A stretch of DNA of 64,000 nt, from assembly GCF_000316645.1 (NCBI RefSeq), contig NC_019684.1, forward strand, positions 310,001 to 374,000, given 5' to 3'. The DNA is from Nostoc sp. PCC 7524 (lineage in GTDB: Bacteria; Cyanobacteriota; Cyanobacteriia; Cyanobacteriales; Nostocaceae). The notes beneath the pieces were generated by a model. It did no database searches. It saw nothing but the letters and a program-made list of their open reading frames with translations, and was not told the DNA's origin. The position numbers and the translations under genes are program-made. Within the stretch, counting starts at the first letter, position 1. Each line of letters starts with the position of its first letter. Shown one piece after another: positions 10,101 through 18,150 of the stretch.

Positions 10101-12495
10101 AGACTCTTACCAACTAGAAAGCGAAATCCCCAAAGTTACGACCAACAAAGGCTTGAATTTCCGCTTAAACAGCAATAACTATGTTTCTGAAAAAACAAAA
10201 CAAGCCTTTGAAAAAGCACTGCAAAATGAAGTGCTAGTCAAACCAACAGTTAACAACGGCAATCAACCTGAAAAAGTTACCGCATCTCACCCAGCACCAT
10301 TAACCCCACCTTCACATTCTCCAGACAGAACTACAGTTAACGATTTTCTTACCCATACCTCTGAAACACAAAACAGAGTACCAATCAATAATGGAGTGAA
10401 GATGTCATCTGCTAAAAATGGGCAACTGGACAAATTGCTGATCCAGCCTATACAATCTAGTTCGGAACTTAGTACGAGTTATCAAAAAATCATAGATAGC
10501 TTAGAGTACACACTGATAGAATTTAATCGTCATCAACGTAGTGTCTTACAGGTTCATGAACAATCTTTAAAACATCAGACAGAATATACCAAAACCTTCT
10601 TCCAACTAATGCAGCAACAGCAAGCGTTGTGGGGAAATGCTAAATTCACTGATCAACACGCACAAACACAGCAACTGGCAATTTCCAGTTCTGAACGTAG
10701 CATGATGCGGTTTCACGATCATCAAGCTGAAAGCCTCCGCATCCATGAACAATATCTGAACTATCAGCAGGAATACACCAACCAATTTTTCCAGTTAATC
10801 AACCACAATAATCTCGTATCACTGCTGGATGAGCCAGAAATTCCTGTCACCCACAGTACCCACACTGCTGTAGAGAATCATCCACTTCTGGTAACAACCG
10901 CATCGATTTCTGTAGCCAGTAACGATGTTTTCACCAAATCTGAGCCATTATCAACTAATGGTAATGGTCATGGCACAAATAATGGTGCAAATCATCAAGC
11001 AAAACAAGTTCCAGAAATTATCACGCCTCAAGAAAATCATCCTACAACCACGACGGTAGCAGCTCCATCACCAGTAGCCATTGATGAAGCCATCTTGAGT
11101 CAAACTCTGCTCAATGTTGTTAGTGATAAAACTGGCTACCCAATTGAGATGTTAGAGCTATCGATGGATATCGAGGCAGATTTGGGGATTGATTCTATCA
11201 AACGCGTAGAAATTTTAGGAGGATTACTCGAACTTTACCCTGATTTACCCAAACCAAATCCCGAAGAACTAGGACAGTTACGCACTCTAGGCCAAATAGT
11301 CGAGTATATAGGAACTTTAGTAACAGGGATTGCAGGGGATGAGAAAGATGTAGAAGTAACATCTGATTCTTCTTCCACCCTACAAGAAGCTAACCCTACA
11401 TCCCCCCCATCCCCCATCGACTTAGCCAACCTCAGTCCCAATTTACTCAACATCGTCAGCGATAAAACAGGCTATCCCACAGAGATGTTAGATATGTCGA
11501 TGGATATTGAGGCCGATTTGGGGATTGATTCCATCAAACGGGTAGAAATCCTGGGAGCATTACTAGAACTTTATCCCGAACTGCCCAAACCGAATCCAGA
11601 AGAACTAGGTCAACTGCGGACTCTGGGAGAGATTGTTGCATATATAGAGCAACAGGTTGAAGGGGGGGAAAAAAAAAGGCTGTTGATAGAGACACAACAA
11701 AATACGTCCTGGCAACATCAGCCGCCTGAAATGAAGGAACTGGGGGAAGAATCTGTCCCATCCCCCATCCCTAATCCCCAATCTCTGATTCTTCGCAGTC
11801 CCGTCAGACTGAAATTTCTTCCAAAACCAGATGTTTTAGAGTGCGCCTTACCTGATCAACATATCGCTTTGTTGACTGATGATGGTTCACTGACAACTGC
11901 AAAACTAGCTGAAGCTCTTTGTCAGCATGGTTGGAAAACCGTTGTCTTAACTTTTCCGCAAACCCTAATTCACCAACAGTCTCCTTTACCTGAAGGGATT
12001 AGTCGGGTAGTGCTGACAGATTTAAGTGAAGAACATTTGCAACAACAGTTAAGTGCGATCGCTAGTAATTATGGTCAGATTGGTGCTTTTATCTACTTGC
12101 ATCCTGCCAACCACCCAGAGATAAGCGGTGTCCATTATCTGGAATCAGAAAAAGCCCTCCTGCGCCATGTCTTCCTTATCGCCAAACATCTCAAACAGCC
12201 GTTGAACCAAGCCGCACTGTTAGGGCGTAGTTGCTTTCTCACCATTGCTCGCCTAGATGGAGAGTTTGGGTTAGGACAAAAGACTAACTTTGGAGCGATT
12301 AGTGGCGGTTTGTTCGGACTAACTAAAACTGTAAACCAGGAATGGGAATCGGTATTTTGTCGAGCTATAGATCTCAGTCCAAATTTAGATGAGCCAACAT
12401 CGGTAGAGTGCATCCTGGCGGAACTTTACGATCCCAACAGATTAATTGTGGAAGTGGGATATAGCACACAGGGACGAGTGACTTTGGTTTGTTGA
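7186..12495 (+). CDS. PfaA/HglE-type polyketide synthase: KS-AT-ACP-ACP-truncated KR
   Basis: A 1769-residue iterative type I synthase. After a helical N-terminus comes a ketosynthase with the full triad: Cys268 (DAACASS), His403 (EAHGTGT) and His443 (IGHTKAA). An acyltransferase follows (FTGQGSQ near 640; GHSFGE with Ser738). Next is a Q/H-rich helical linker with two related HQ...EYT repeats near 1116 and 1179. Two tandem ACPs carry GIDSIKRVEIL with phosphopantetheine sites at Ser1337 and Ser1449. The C-terminal 230 residues look like the structural, non-catalytic half of a ketoreductase. The domain order matches PfaA (PUFA synthase) and HglE (heterocyst glycolipid). The catalytic KR half is in the next gene, in the same frame, past a TGA and a repeat. 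Start codons at 7285 or 7342 are possible alternatives. Confidence 0.92.
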   Translation: MAASRIEVGLAQLQDEVSNCENALLKLIKVKKTMVDNTPLTNTKNTYIQHNEMAIHRPQTNIAIIGMASIFPQSQNLQEYWQKIIHKVDCITDVPPSRWSIEDYYDPNPKTPDKTYCKRGGFIPDIDFNPLEFGLPPNTLEVTDISQLLGLVVAKAAMEDAGYGESRQFNRDIYDKLRDRTGVVLGVALARQLAVPLSTRLQYPIWEKALKSSGLSDAETQKIIEKIKAAYVQWDENAFPGMLANVVAGRIANRLDLGGMNCVVDAACASSLGALQVAISELVEGRADMMITGGVDTDNSILAYVCFSKTPAVSPGENVKPFDAESDGMMLGEGVGMLVLKRLEDAQRDNDRIYAVIKGIGSSSDGRYKSIYAPRSEGQIKALRRAYEDAGFAPASVGLIEAHGTGTMVGDPTEFASIKEFFGENNSKKQYIALGSVKSQIGHTKAAAGAASLIKTALALHHKVLPPTINVTKPHPKLEIDNSAFYLNTETRPWISPENQPRRAGVSSFGFGGTNYHVVLEEYHQEHHQPYRLHETAQSILLLASTPEQLLSRCQEVYNQLQSDVGEQHYRELVSASQSGEMPMANARVGFVADSLKQARELLQLTINLLKNQPQAESWEHPQGIYYRKTGMAIGKVVALFTGQGSQYLDMGRELVINFPCLRQTYAQMDSLLSQDGLQPISEVVFPAPVFDPAQKAAQLERLQLTEYAQPAIGAFSAGLYKILQQAGFKPDFVAGHSFGELTALWAAGVLSEADYCFLVKARGQAMAAPKDPQFEAGSMLAVKGDVDQIKELIKNYPQVSIANFNSHRQVVLAGTKAEIAKVEEALKTQGFSTILLGVSAAFHTSLVAHAQKPFAQAIERVTFNQPQIPVYSNFTAQPYPTEPQEIQNILTQHLINQVLFKQEIENIYAEGGACFVEFGPRKVLTNLVNEILSDRPHLAVALNANPAKDSDRTLREAVVQLRVAGLALPNIDSYQLESEIPKVTTNKGLNFRLNSNNYVSEKTKQAFEKALQNEVLVKPTVNNGNQPEKVTASHPAPLTPPSHSPDRTTVNDFLTHTSETQNRVPINNGVKMSSAKNGQLDKLLIQPIQSSSELSTSYQKIIDSLEYTLIEFNRHQRSVLQVHEQSLKHQTEYTKTFFQLMQQQQALWGNAKFTDQHAQTQQLAISSSERSMMRFHDHQAESLRIHEQYLNYQQEYTNQFFQLINHNNLVSLLDEPEIPVTHSTHTAVENHPLLVTTASISVASNDVFTKSEPLSTNGNGHGTNNGANHQAKQVPEIITPQENHPTTTTVAAPSPVAIDEAILSQTLLNVVSDKTGYPIEMLELSMDIEADLGIDSIKRVEILGGLLELYPDLPKPNPEELGQLRTLGQIVEYIGTLVTGIAGDEKDVEVTSDSSSTLQEANPTSPPSPIDLANLSPNLLNIVSDKTGYPTEMLDMSMDIEADLGIDSIKRVEILGALLELYPELPKPNPEELGQLRTLGEIVAYIEQQVEGGEKKRLLIETQQNTSWQHQPPEMKELGEESVPSPIPNPQSLILRSPVRLKFLPKPDVLECALPDQHIALLTDDGSLTTAKLAEALCQHGWKTVVLTFPQTLIHQQSPLPEGISRVVLTDLSEEHLQQQLSAIASNYGQIGAFIYLHPANHPEISGVHYLESEKALLRHVFLIAKHLKQPLNQAALLGRSCFLTIARLDGEFGLGQKTNFGAISGGLFGLTKTVNQEWESVFCRAIDLSPNLDEPTSVECILAELYDPNRLIVEVGYSTQGRVTLVC

Positions 12496-12617
12496 GGGGC
12501 TGGGGATTGGGGACTGGGGACTGGGGACTGGGAACTGGTTAAAAATTCTCCCTTGTCTCCTCTGCTCCTCTGCTCCCCCTACTCCCCCTGCTCCCCCCAC
12601 TCCCCTCCCCTGCCTCC
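12496..12617 (+). repeat. STRR-type repeat dividing the ketoreductase
   Basis: G-rich heptamer-like units (GGGGATT, GGGGACT) fill 12496-12538, followed by GGTTAAAAATTCTCCC and then CT-rich units (CTGCTCC, CCCACTC) to about 12617. The same three-part arrangement, including TAAAAATTCTCCC, recurs at 30130-30220. Heptanucleotide STRR repeats are known from heterocystous cyanobacteria. Except for the TGA at 12493-12495, the repeat is open in the PKS frame. Confidence 0.8.
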
Positions 12618-12651
12618 AAAAAATACACCTACCTATTTCAGAAAGATAACA

Positions 12652-14355
12652 ATGATTGATAATACTTGCGTTTTTCTTGTCAGTGGTGGTGCAAAAGGGA
12701 TAACTGCTGAGTGCGTCATCAAACTAGCACAGCGTTATCAATGCAAATTTATTCTCCTAGGCCGTTCTACCCCCGAACCGGAACCTGTATGGGCTGAGGG
12801 TTGCTTGGGTGAAGCAGAATTGAAAAAGCGGATTATGGATTATTTCCTCGCTCAAGGAGAAAGGCCGACACCTGCGATGGTGCAGAAAAAGTTTCAGGCG
12901 ATTTCATCTCAGCGAAAAATTGAAAAAACTCTCAAGGCGGTTGAGCAAGCAGGTGGAAAAGCTGAGTATTTGAGTGTGGATGTCACGGATACACTCACTT
13001 TATCAGAACAGCTCACTGGTCCAGTTGAGCGTCTAGGCGCAGTGACAGGAATTATTCATGGCGCTGGTAATCTTGCCGATAAGCGGATTGAGAAAAAAAC
13101 CATTCAGGATTTTGAAACAGTTTACGCTGCTAAAGTCAAAGGTTTAGAAAACTTACTGCGGTGCGTACCACCTCAGCAACTGCGTTATTTAGTCCTGTTT
13201 TCTTCTGTGGTGGGTTTCTATGGCAATGTAGGACAGGCTGATTATGCGATCGCTAATGAAATTCTCAACAAATCAGCCCATCTTGTCAAGCTCAACCATC
13301 CTAATTGTCAAGTAGTAGCAATTAATTGGGGGCCTTGGGACAGTGGGATGGTATCCCCAGAGTTAAAGAAAGCTTTTGCTGAACGCAATATTCACACAAT
13401 TCCGATTGAGGTGGGAACACAAATGCTAGTTGATGAACTTGTGCCAACAAATCACAACACTGTACAAGTAGTGATTGGTAGCCCCCTTACACATACACCA
13501 GAAGTATTAGATCCTCAGTTGAAAACCTATCGTATCCAGCGACAGCTAGAAGTAGGAGCAAATCCCTTTTTACAAGATCATGTAATTGCTGGTCATCCCG
13601 TCCTGCCGGCTACTTGTGCCATTGCCTGGGTTGCTAATGCTTGTGAACAACTATATCCTGGTTATAAATTCTTGAGTTGCTCGCAGTTTAAAGTTTTAAA
13701 GGGCATAGTTTTTGATAGCAATCAGGCAAATGAATACATTTTGGAATTGACAGAAATTGCTAAAAGTGAACAAGACGAAATTGAGTTTAATGCTCAAATC
13801 TGGAGTAGTCAATCTGGAAAAATTCGTTACCATTTTAAAATTCAAATTAAGCTGAAGTGGCAAATGCCAACTCCACCTGTTTATCAGTCATTTAATCAGG
13901 AGTTTATAGCCTCTCAAAACAGTAGATCGTTTTATCAAAATGGGGCATCTAGTCTATTTCATGGTCCTATTTTCCAGGGTGTAAAAAATTTATTGAATAT
14001 AAATCATGATAAGATAACTATAGAATGCTTTTTGCCTAGCTTGGACGAAAGAAAACAAGGGCAATTTCCAGTCCAGACTTTCAACCCTTTCATTGTGGAT
14101 GTGCAAATTCATGCTTTGTGGTTATGGACACAGCATTTTTATCAACTGGGTTGTTTACCTTCAGAAATTATCAAGCTAGAACAGTTTGCGCCTCTACCAT
14201 TTGATGAAAAATTTTATATTTCCTGTGAGATTAAATCAAACACAGAATCAGCCGTAATTGGTGATGTTATAGCACACGATTGTGAAGGGAAAATATATTA
14301 CCAACTGCTGGGTGCAAAAGGAACTATTTTACCAAAACCGTTAGCTAAAGTTTAA
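12652..14355 (+). CDS. Ketoreductase (catalytic half) plus dehydratase protein
   Basis: A 567-residue protein. It starts with the NADPH-binding catalytic half of a PKS ketoreductase: FLVSGGAKGITA, then FSSVVG with Ser185, and ADYAIANE with Tyr198 and Asn202. That is the normal S-12-Y-3-N spacing. Residues about 300-560 form a double-hotdog dehydratase: His310 in HVIAGHPVLP fits the HxxxGxxxxP motif, and Asp483/His487 in DVQIH fits the second-hotdog DxxxH/Q motif. The C-terminus is normal for the domain. ATG 12652 has AGAAAG before it; an upstream in-frame TTG at 12553 would translate repeat DNA. The KR structural half is the end of the preceding protein, so the two probably assemble. If the TGA were read through, both would form one PfaA-like chain. 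Confidence 0.9.
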   Translation: MIDNTCVFLVSGGAKGITAECVIKLAQRYQCKFILLGRSTPEPEPVWAEGCLGEAELKKRIMDYFLAQGERPTPAMVQKKFQAISSQRKIEKTLKAVEQAGGKAEYLSVDVTDTLTLSEQLTGPVERLGAVTGIIHGAGNLADKRIEKKTIQDFETVYAAKVKGLENLLRCVPPQQLRYLVLFSSVVGFYGNVGQADYAIANEILNKSAHLVKLNHPNCQVVAINWGPWDSGMVSPELKKAFAERNIHTIPIEVGTQMLVDELVPTNHNTVQVVIGSPLTHTPEVLDPQLKTYRIQRQLEVGANPFLQDHVIAGHPVLPATCAIAWVANACEQLYPGYKFLSCSQFKVLKGIVFDSNQANEYILELTEIAKSEQDEIEFNAQIWSSQSGKIRYHFKIQIKLKWQMPTPPVYQSFNQEFIASQNSRSFYQNGASSLFHGPIFQGVKNLLNINHDKITIECFLPSLDERKQGQFPVQTFNPFIVDVQIHALWLWTQHFYQLGCLPSEIIKLEQFAPLPFDEKFYISCEIKSNTESAVIGDVIAHDCEGKIYYQLLGAKGTILPKPLAKV

Positions 14356-14410
14356 CCAAATATTTGCGCTTGAAAAATAGATGCTAACCGCCAGTATTAG
14401 GAGCTAGGTG

Positions 14411-17400
14411 ATGCAAGATTTTACCCAGAATAAAATCCCTAAAATAGCAATTGTGGGTATGGATTGCTATTTGGGGGGGAACTGCAAAGATTTGGATACT
14501 TTTGAACGCAGTATTTATGAGGGAAGGCAACATTTTACTTCTGTACCTCCTGACAAATCGCCAGATAAATTACCCCAAGAAAATCAACTTGCTATTAACA
14601 CACCACCATTAGGTGCGTATATTCAAGATTGTGAAATTGATACTTTAGGATTGCAAATACCACCAGAGGAAGTAGATAATTTTCATTTTCACGAACTGTT
14701 GATGCTGAAGGTAGCTGATCAGGCTCTAAAAGATGCAGATTTACCTCAAGGAATCAGAATCGCAGTAGTCATCACTACTTCTAAAGACCTGGCGCAAGGT
14801 CAATTTACAACTACTACCAAAGGCAGCGCATACCCAATTTATCTAGAAAATAAAATCGCTGACCAGATTGCCAAACTGTGGAATTTTGCTGGCCCTACAT
14901 TCACACTCACAGCTGAACAAAATTCTGTTTTCAAAGCTTTAGAAATTGCCCAGAAATTACTCCATCTGAAAGAAGTAGATGCTGTTTTGGTGGGCGCGGT
15001 GGAGTTAGCTGAGGGTAATTCTAGCGTTTTACATCAAAATCACAATACAGGTGTAAATACTCTGTCTTATGATCAAAATGTCAATGGCTGGATGGTAGGT
15101 GAAGGTGCGGCGGCTGTGGTGTTAAAACTCCACGAAACTGCAAAGCAAGATCACAGTCGCATCTATGCAGTGATTGATGCTCTCAGCCTGATAGAAGATG
15201 CCAAGTCTAAAATTTACTCAATTCCTCCTATCCCAAATGGGGAAGCGGTAACACAAGCTTGTCAACAGGCGTTTCGTCTAGCAAATATCCAACCCACAGA
15301 TATCAACTATTTGGAAGTTGTGGGGAGTGGCATTCCTCAGCAAGATGAGTCAGAAATTCAGGGTTTGCTCCAGGCTTATCAGACTGGTGAACTCAGTCTC
15401 AGTTGTGCCATTGGCAGCGTGAAAGCCAATATTGGTCATACCTATGGTGCATCGGGAATAGTCAGTCTGATGAAAACAGCACTGTGTCTTTATCACCGCT
15501 ACATTCCCGCAGTTCCCCAGTGGTCTAGTCCCAAAATGCCAGAGGTGTGGCAGGGTAGCCCTTTTTATGTGGCTACTGAATCAAAACCCTGGTTTTTAGA
15601 AACAGAAGATACCAGAAGAACAGCCGCTATTAACGGTATCGAGATAGATGGCAGTTATGCCCATGTAATTTTGTCAGAGGAAGTGAGTCAGACAAATTAC
15701 AGCAGCAGATATTTAGAGCAAATGCCTTATTATATGTTTGCGATCGCGGCTGATGATCGAGCTACTCTATTAGAGCAAATCCATACTCTGGAGCAAACTA
15801 TCGAAGATTGCTCTTCGTTATCAGATGCTGCGCGCCTCACTTTTATAGCTTATCAACAGCGTCAGCAGTCAACTTATGCCCTAGCCATTCTCGGACGGAA
15901 TAAACAGGAATTAACACGAGAAATTCAACGGGCAATTCAGGGTGTTGCGACTGCCTTTGAGACGGGTAAAGACTGGCAAACTCCTGTAGGTAGTTACTTT
16001 AGTCCCAAACCATTAGGTGAACAAAGTCAAGTCAGTTTTGTTTACCCTGGTTCCTTCAGTTCTTACATAGGATTAGCTCGTGATCTGTTCCGTTTATTTC
16101 CTGAAATTTATGATGATCTGGTAATTAAGAGCGTTTACAATCGTGTCGCTAATATAGAAAAACTTATCTATCCCAGAAGTTTGCCAAAACTTTCTAAAAA
16201 GCAACTGGAAGTGCTGGAACGGCAGTTGATAGATGATCCAGTCACTATGCTGGAATTTGAAATTGCGATCGCCGGATTACTGACAGGTATTCTGAGGAAT
16301 TATTTCCAACTGCAACCTCAGAGTGTCTTTGGCTATAGTCTAGGCGAAAATAGCATGATGTTTGCTCAAGGTATCTGGAATGAATTTAACCAAAGTAGTC
16401 AGGGTATAAATACATCTTCTCTCTTTAAAACTCGGCTATCTGGCCCCAAAAATGCGGTGCGTGAACATTGGGATTTGCCCTTGATGCCAGATGATTACCA
16501 AGACAAAACATTTTGGAGTAACTATGTAGTTTTATGTCCAATATCACGTATTCAAGAAGCTATTCAACAGGAAAAACGTGTTTATTTGACTTTAATTAAT
16601 ACACCAGAAGAGGCTGTGATTGCAGGTGAGACAGAAGCTTGTCAAAGAGTAATTAAAGCCCTAAATTGTCATGCTCAAGAAGCCCCTATCAATCATGTGA
16701 TCCATTGCGAGCCAATGCACTCTGAGTACAATGAACTCGTTAAAATGAACTCTTTACCTGTTCAAAATGTACCAAATACAATTTTTTATTCCGCCGCAGA
16801 ATACGCACCTATTACTCTTAATAGCCAGTCTATTGGTCACAACCTTGCTAAAACTTTATGTCAACAACTAGACTTTCCCAAGCTAATTAACCGCGTCTAC
16901 AATGATGGCTGCCAAATATTTATGGAAGTAGGTATTGGTAGCAACTGTTCCAGATGGATTGGTGAAACTCTCAAGCAAAAAGCACACCTTGCAGTTTCTC
17001 TCCATAGAAGAGGTATGGACTTTCATACTTCTATTCTCAGAGCCTTGGCAAAGCTATTTAGCCATCGGGTGAGTCTAGATTTATCGCCACTATATGGTCT
17101 TTCGCAAGTGATTTATGATCAATGCCAGCTACCTATAAATTTAGATGATAGCAAAGCTGGTAACACGTTCTTAGAGTCAAAAAATCAGCCAATCACTGAA
17201 CATAAATTTTCTAACTTGCTGATGAATGCTGCTCCTCAACAGCAGCAGGAACTACTGATATCCAAAAATACTGAACAAGTGAATTTTGCTGTAGGTCAAA
17301 ATACTATGAACACTTTACAAACCAACTTAACACTTAACTTGGCTGCTGAAGATATACAAGACCAAAGTCATGTCCAAAATAGTAGTCAATCTCTTGGTTT

Positions 17401-17719
17401 ATTGGTATATGAGCGTGATTTTGAACAGGATGATCATACACAACCAAATGATTTTCTCCAAACAGTAGGAGAAGATGATATACATTCTGTGAATTATGGT
17501 TGGAATACACACAACTTTGATGATAAAAAATCCTTACCCAATTTACGCAGTCCTTACTATCAAAAACTTAAAGAGAACGTTGAGAGCATGACTAAAGCCC
17601 ATGCTACTTTTTTGCATAATCGACAAGAATCTCTCCAACAAATTAGCAATATTGTTCAGCAACAGCTAGCTTTATCACAAAAGTTGTTGGAATTAGAGGT
17701 AAAACAATTAAGTAACTAA
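14411..17719 (+). CDS. Chain-length-factor-like KS (Cys to Gln) plus AT protein, HglD/PfaB-C type
   Basis: A 1102-residue protein; ATG 14411 follows TAGGAG. Residues 10-430 are a ketosynthase fold with a degenerate active site. The nucleophile position reads TAEQNS with Gln170 in place of Cys, the first His is replaced by Val304 (EVVGSG), and only His343 (IGHTYGA) remains. Cys to Gln is the hallmark of chain-length factors (KS-beta) and loading KSQ domains. From about 535 there is an acyltransferase-like domain (FVYPGSFSS), with the nucleophile elbow GYSLGE at Ser643 and a later histidine in HCEPMHSEY. The tail (1040-1102) is a coiled coil with HNRQESLQQ, resembling the linker repeats of the first synthase. 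It is probably the partner that sets chain length. Confidence 0.88.
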   Translation: MQDFTQNKIPKIAIVGMDCYLGGNCKDLDTFERSIYEGRQHFTSVPPDKSPDKLPQENQLAINTPPLGAYIQDCEIDTLGLQIPPEEVDNFHFHELLMLKVADQALKDADLPQGIRIAVVITTSKDLAQGQFTTTTKGSAYPIYLENKIADQIAKLWNFAGPTFTLTAEQNSVFKALEIAQKLLHLKEVDAVLVGAVELAEGNSSVLHQNHNTGVNTLSYDQNVNGWMVGEGAAAVVLKLHETAKQDHSRIYAVIDALSLIEDAKSKIYSIPPIPNGEAVTQACQQAFRLANIQPTDINYLEVVGSGIPQQDESEIQGLLQAYQTGELSLSCAIGSVKANIGHTYGASGIVSLMKTALCLYHRYIPAVPQWSSPKMPEVWQGSPFYVATESKPWFLETEDTRRTAAINGIEIDGSYAHVILSEEVSQTNYSSRYLEQMPYYMFAIAADDRATLLEQIHTLEQTIEDCSSLSDAARLTFIAYQQRQQSTYALAILGRNKQELTREIQRAIQGVATAFETGKDWQTPVGSYFSPKPLGEQSQVSFVYPGSFSSYIGLARDLFRLFPEIYDDLVIKSVYNRVANIEKLIYPRSLPKLSKKQLEVLERQLIDDPVTMLEFEIAIAGLLTGILRNYFQLQPQSVFGYSLGENSMMFAQGIWNEFNQSSQGINTSSLFKTRLSGPKNAVREHWDLPLMPDDYQDKTFWSNYVVLCPISRIQEAIQQEKRVYLTLINTPEEAVIAGETEACQRVIKALNCHAQEAPINHVIHCEPMHSEYNELVKMNSLPVQNVPNTIFYSAAEYAPITLNSQSIGHNLAKTLCQQLDFPKLINRVYNDGCQIFMEVGIGSNCSRWIGETLKQKAHLAVSLHRRGMDFHTSILRALAKLFSHRVSLDLSPLYGLSQVIYDQCQLPINLDDSKAGNTFLESKNQPITEHKFSNLLMNAAPQQQQELLISKNTEQVNFAVGQNTMNTLQTNLTLNLAAEDIQDQSHVQNSSQSLGLLVYERDFEQDDHTQPNDFLQTVGEDDIHSVNYGWNTHNFDDKKSLPNLRSPYYQKLKENVESMTKAHATFLHNRQESLQQISNIVQQQLALSQKLLELEVKQLSN

Positions 17720-17726
17720 GATAAAA

Positions 17727-17792
17727 CCAATTCGCAATGGACTAACGCCCCGCTCCACTCTAAGCGCAGCTATGCCGTAGGCTTTACGCAAT
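17727..17792 (+). repeat. Short copy of interspersed repeat (CCAATTCGCAAT...TTTACGCAAT)
   Basis: The sequence from CCAATTCGCAAT through GCCCCGCTCC and AAGCGCAGCTATGCCGTAG to TTTACGCAA matches the reverse complement of 38613-38706. The internal segment present in the longer copy is missing here. Related GCCCCGCTCCGCTAA pieces are at 23760-23777 and 51077-51095. Confidence 0.7.
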
Positions 17793-17953
17793 AAAAAAAT
17801 ATCCAATATGTAGTGTGCGTCAGTACGAATAATTTCTCGGTATGTCAAAGGCTTATCTGATTGATGCACCCTATGAACAGTCAATTTGGGATAATTTATT
17901 TTTTTGTGTTCCCTAACTTAATACGATTCAGTGAGTGAAATTCAAACATTGGA

Positions 17954-18054
17954 GATCCCCCTAAATCTCCCCTTCAACAAGCTCAGGGCATCGCTTCAAA
18001 AGGGGGACTTCAAGATTATGATTCCCCCCTTTTGAAGGGGGGCTAGGGGGGATC
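17954..18054. repeat. MITE-like inverted-repeat element
   Basis: The ends are GATCCCCCTAAATCTCCCC on the left and GGGGGGCTAGGGGGGATC on the right, imperfect inverted repeats about 20 bases long enclosing about 60 bases. No transposase is encoded. Elements with GATCCCCCTA...AGGGGGATC ends are common in Nostocales genomes. Confidence 0.65.
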
Positions 18055-18150
18055 AAAACCTTAACTGAACAGTATTGTTCCCTAAACACACAGCAATCCT
18101 GAGCCTATTATTGACAAATTTCCACCGAAAACTATGAGAGGTCTAAAAAA

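Larger units (their letters stand above)
17720..18150. other. Repeat-filled gap between KS/AT gene and PfaD-like gene
   Basis: 431 bases without a gene. They hold a 66-base interspersed repeat, a copy of the GTGCGTCAGTA repeat near 17814-17845, and a C/G-rich MITE-like inverted repeat (17954-18054). The final 90 bases lead into the next gene. The gap could mean that the PfaD-like gene has its own promoter. Confidence 0.6.

Noticed and set aside
12553..12651. N-terminal extension of the KR-DH protein from a TTG at 12553
   Set aside because: It would encode repeat DNA (Ser/Pro/Leu/Cys-rich); ATG 12652 directly precedes the conserved KR strand. It matters only if TGA read-through occurs.
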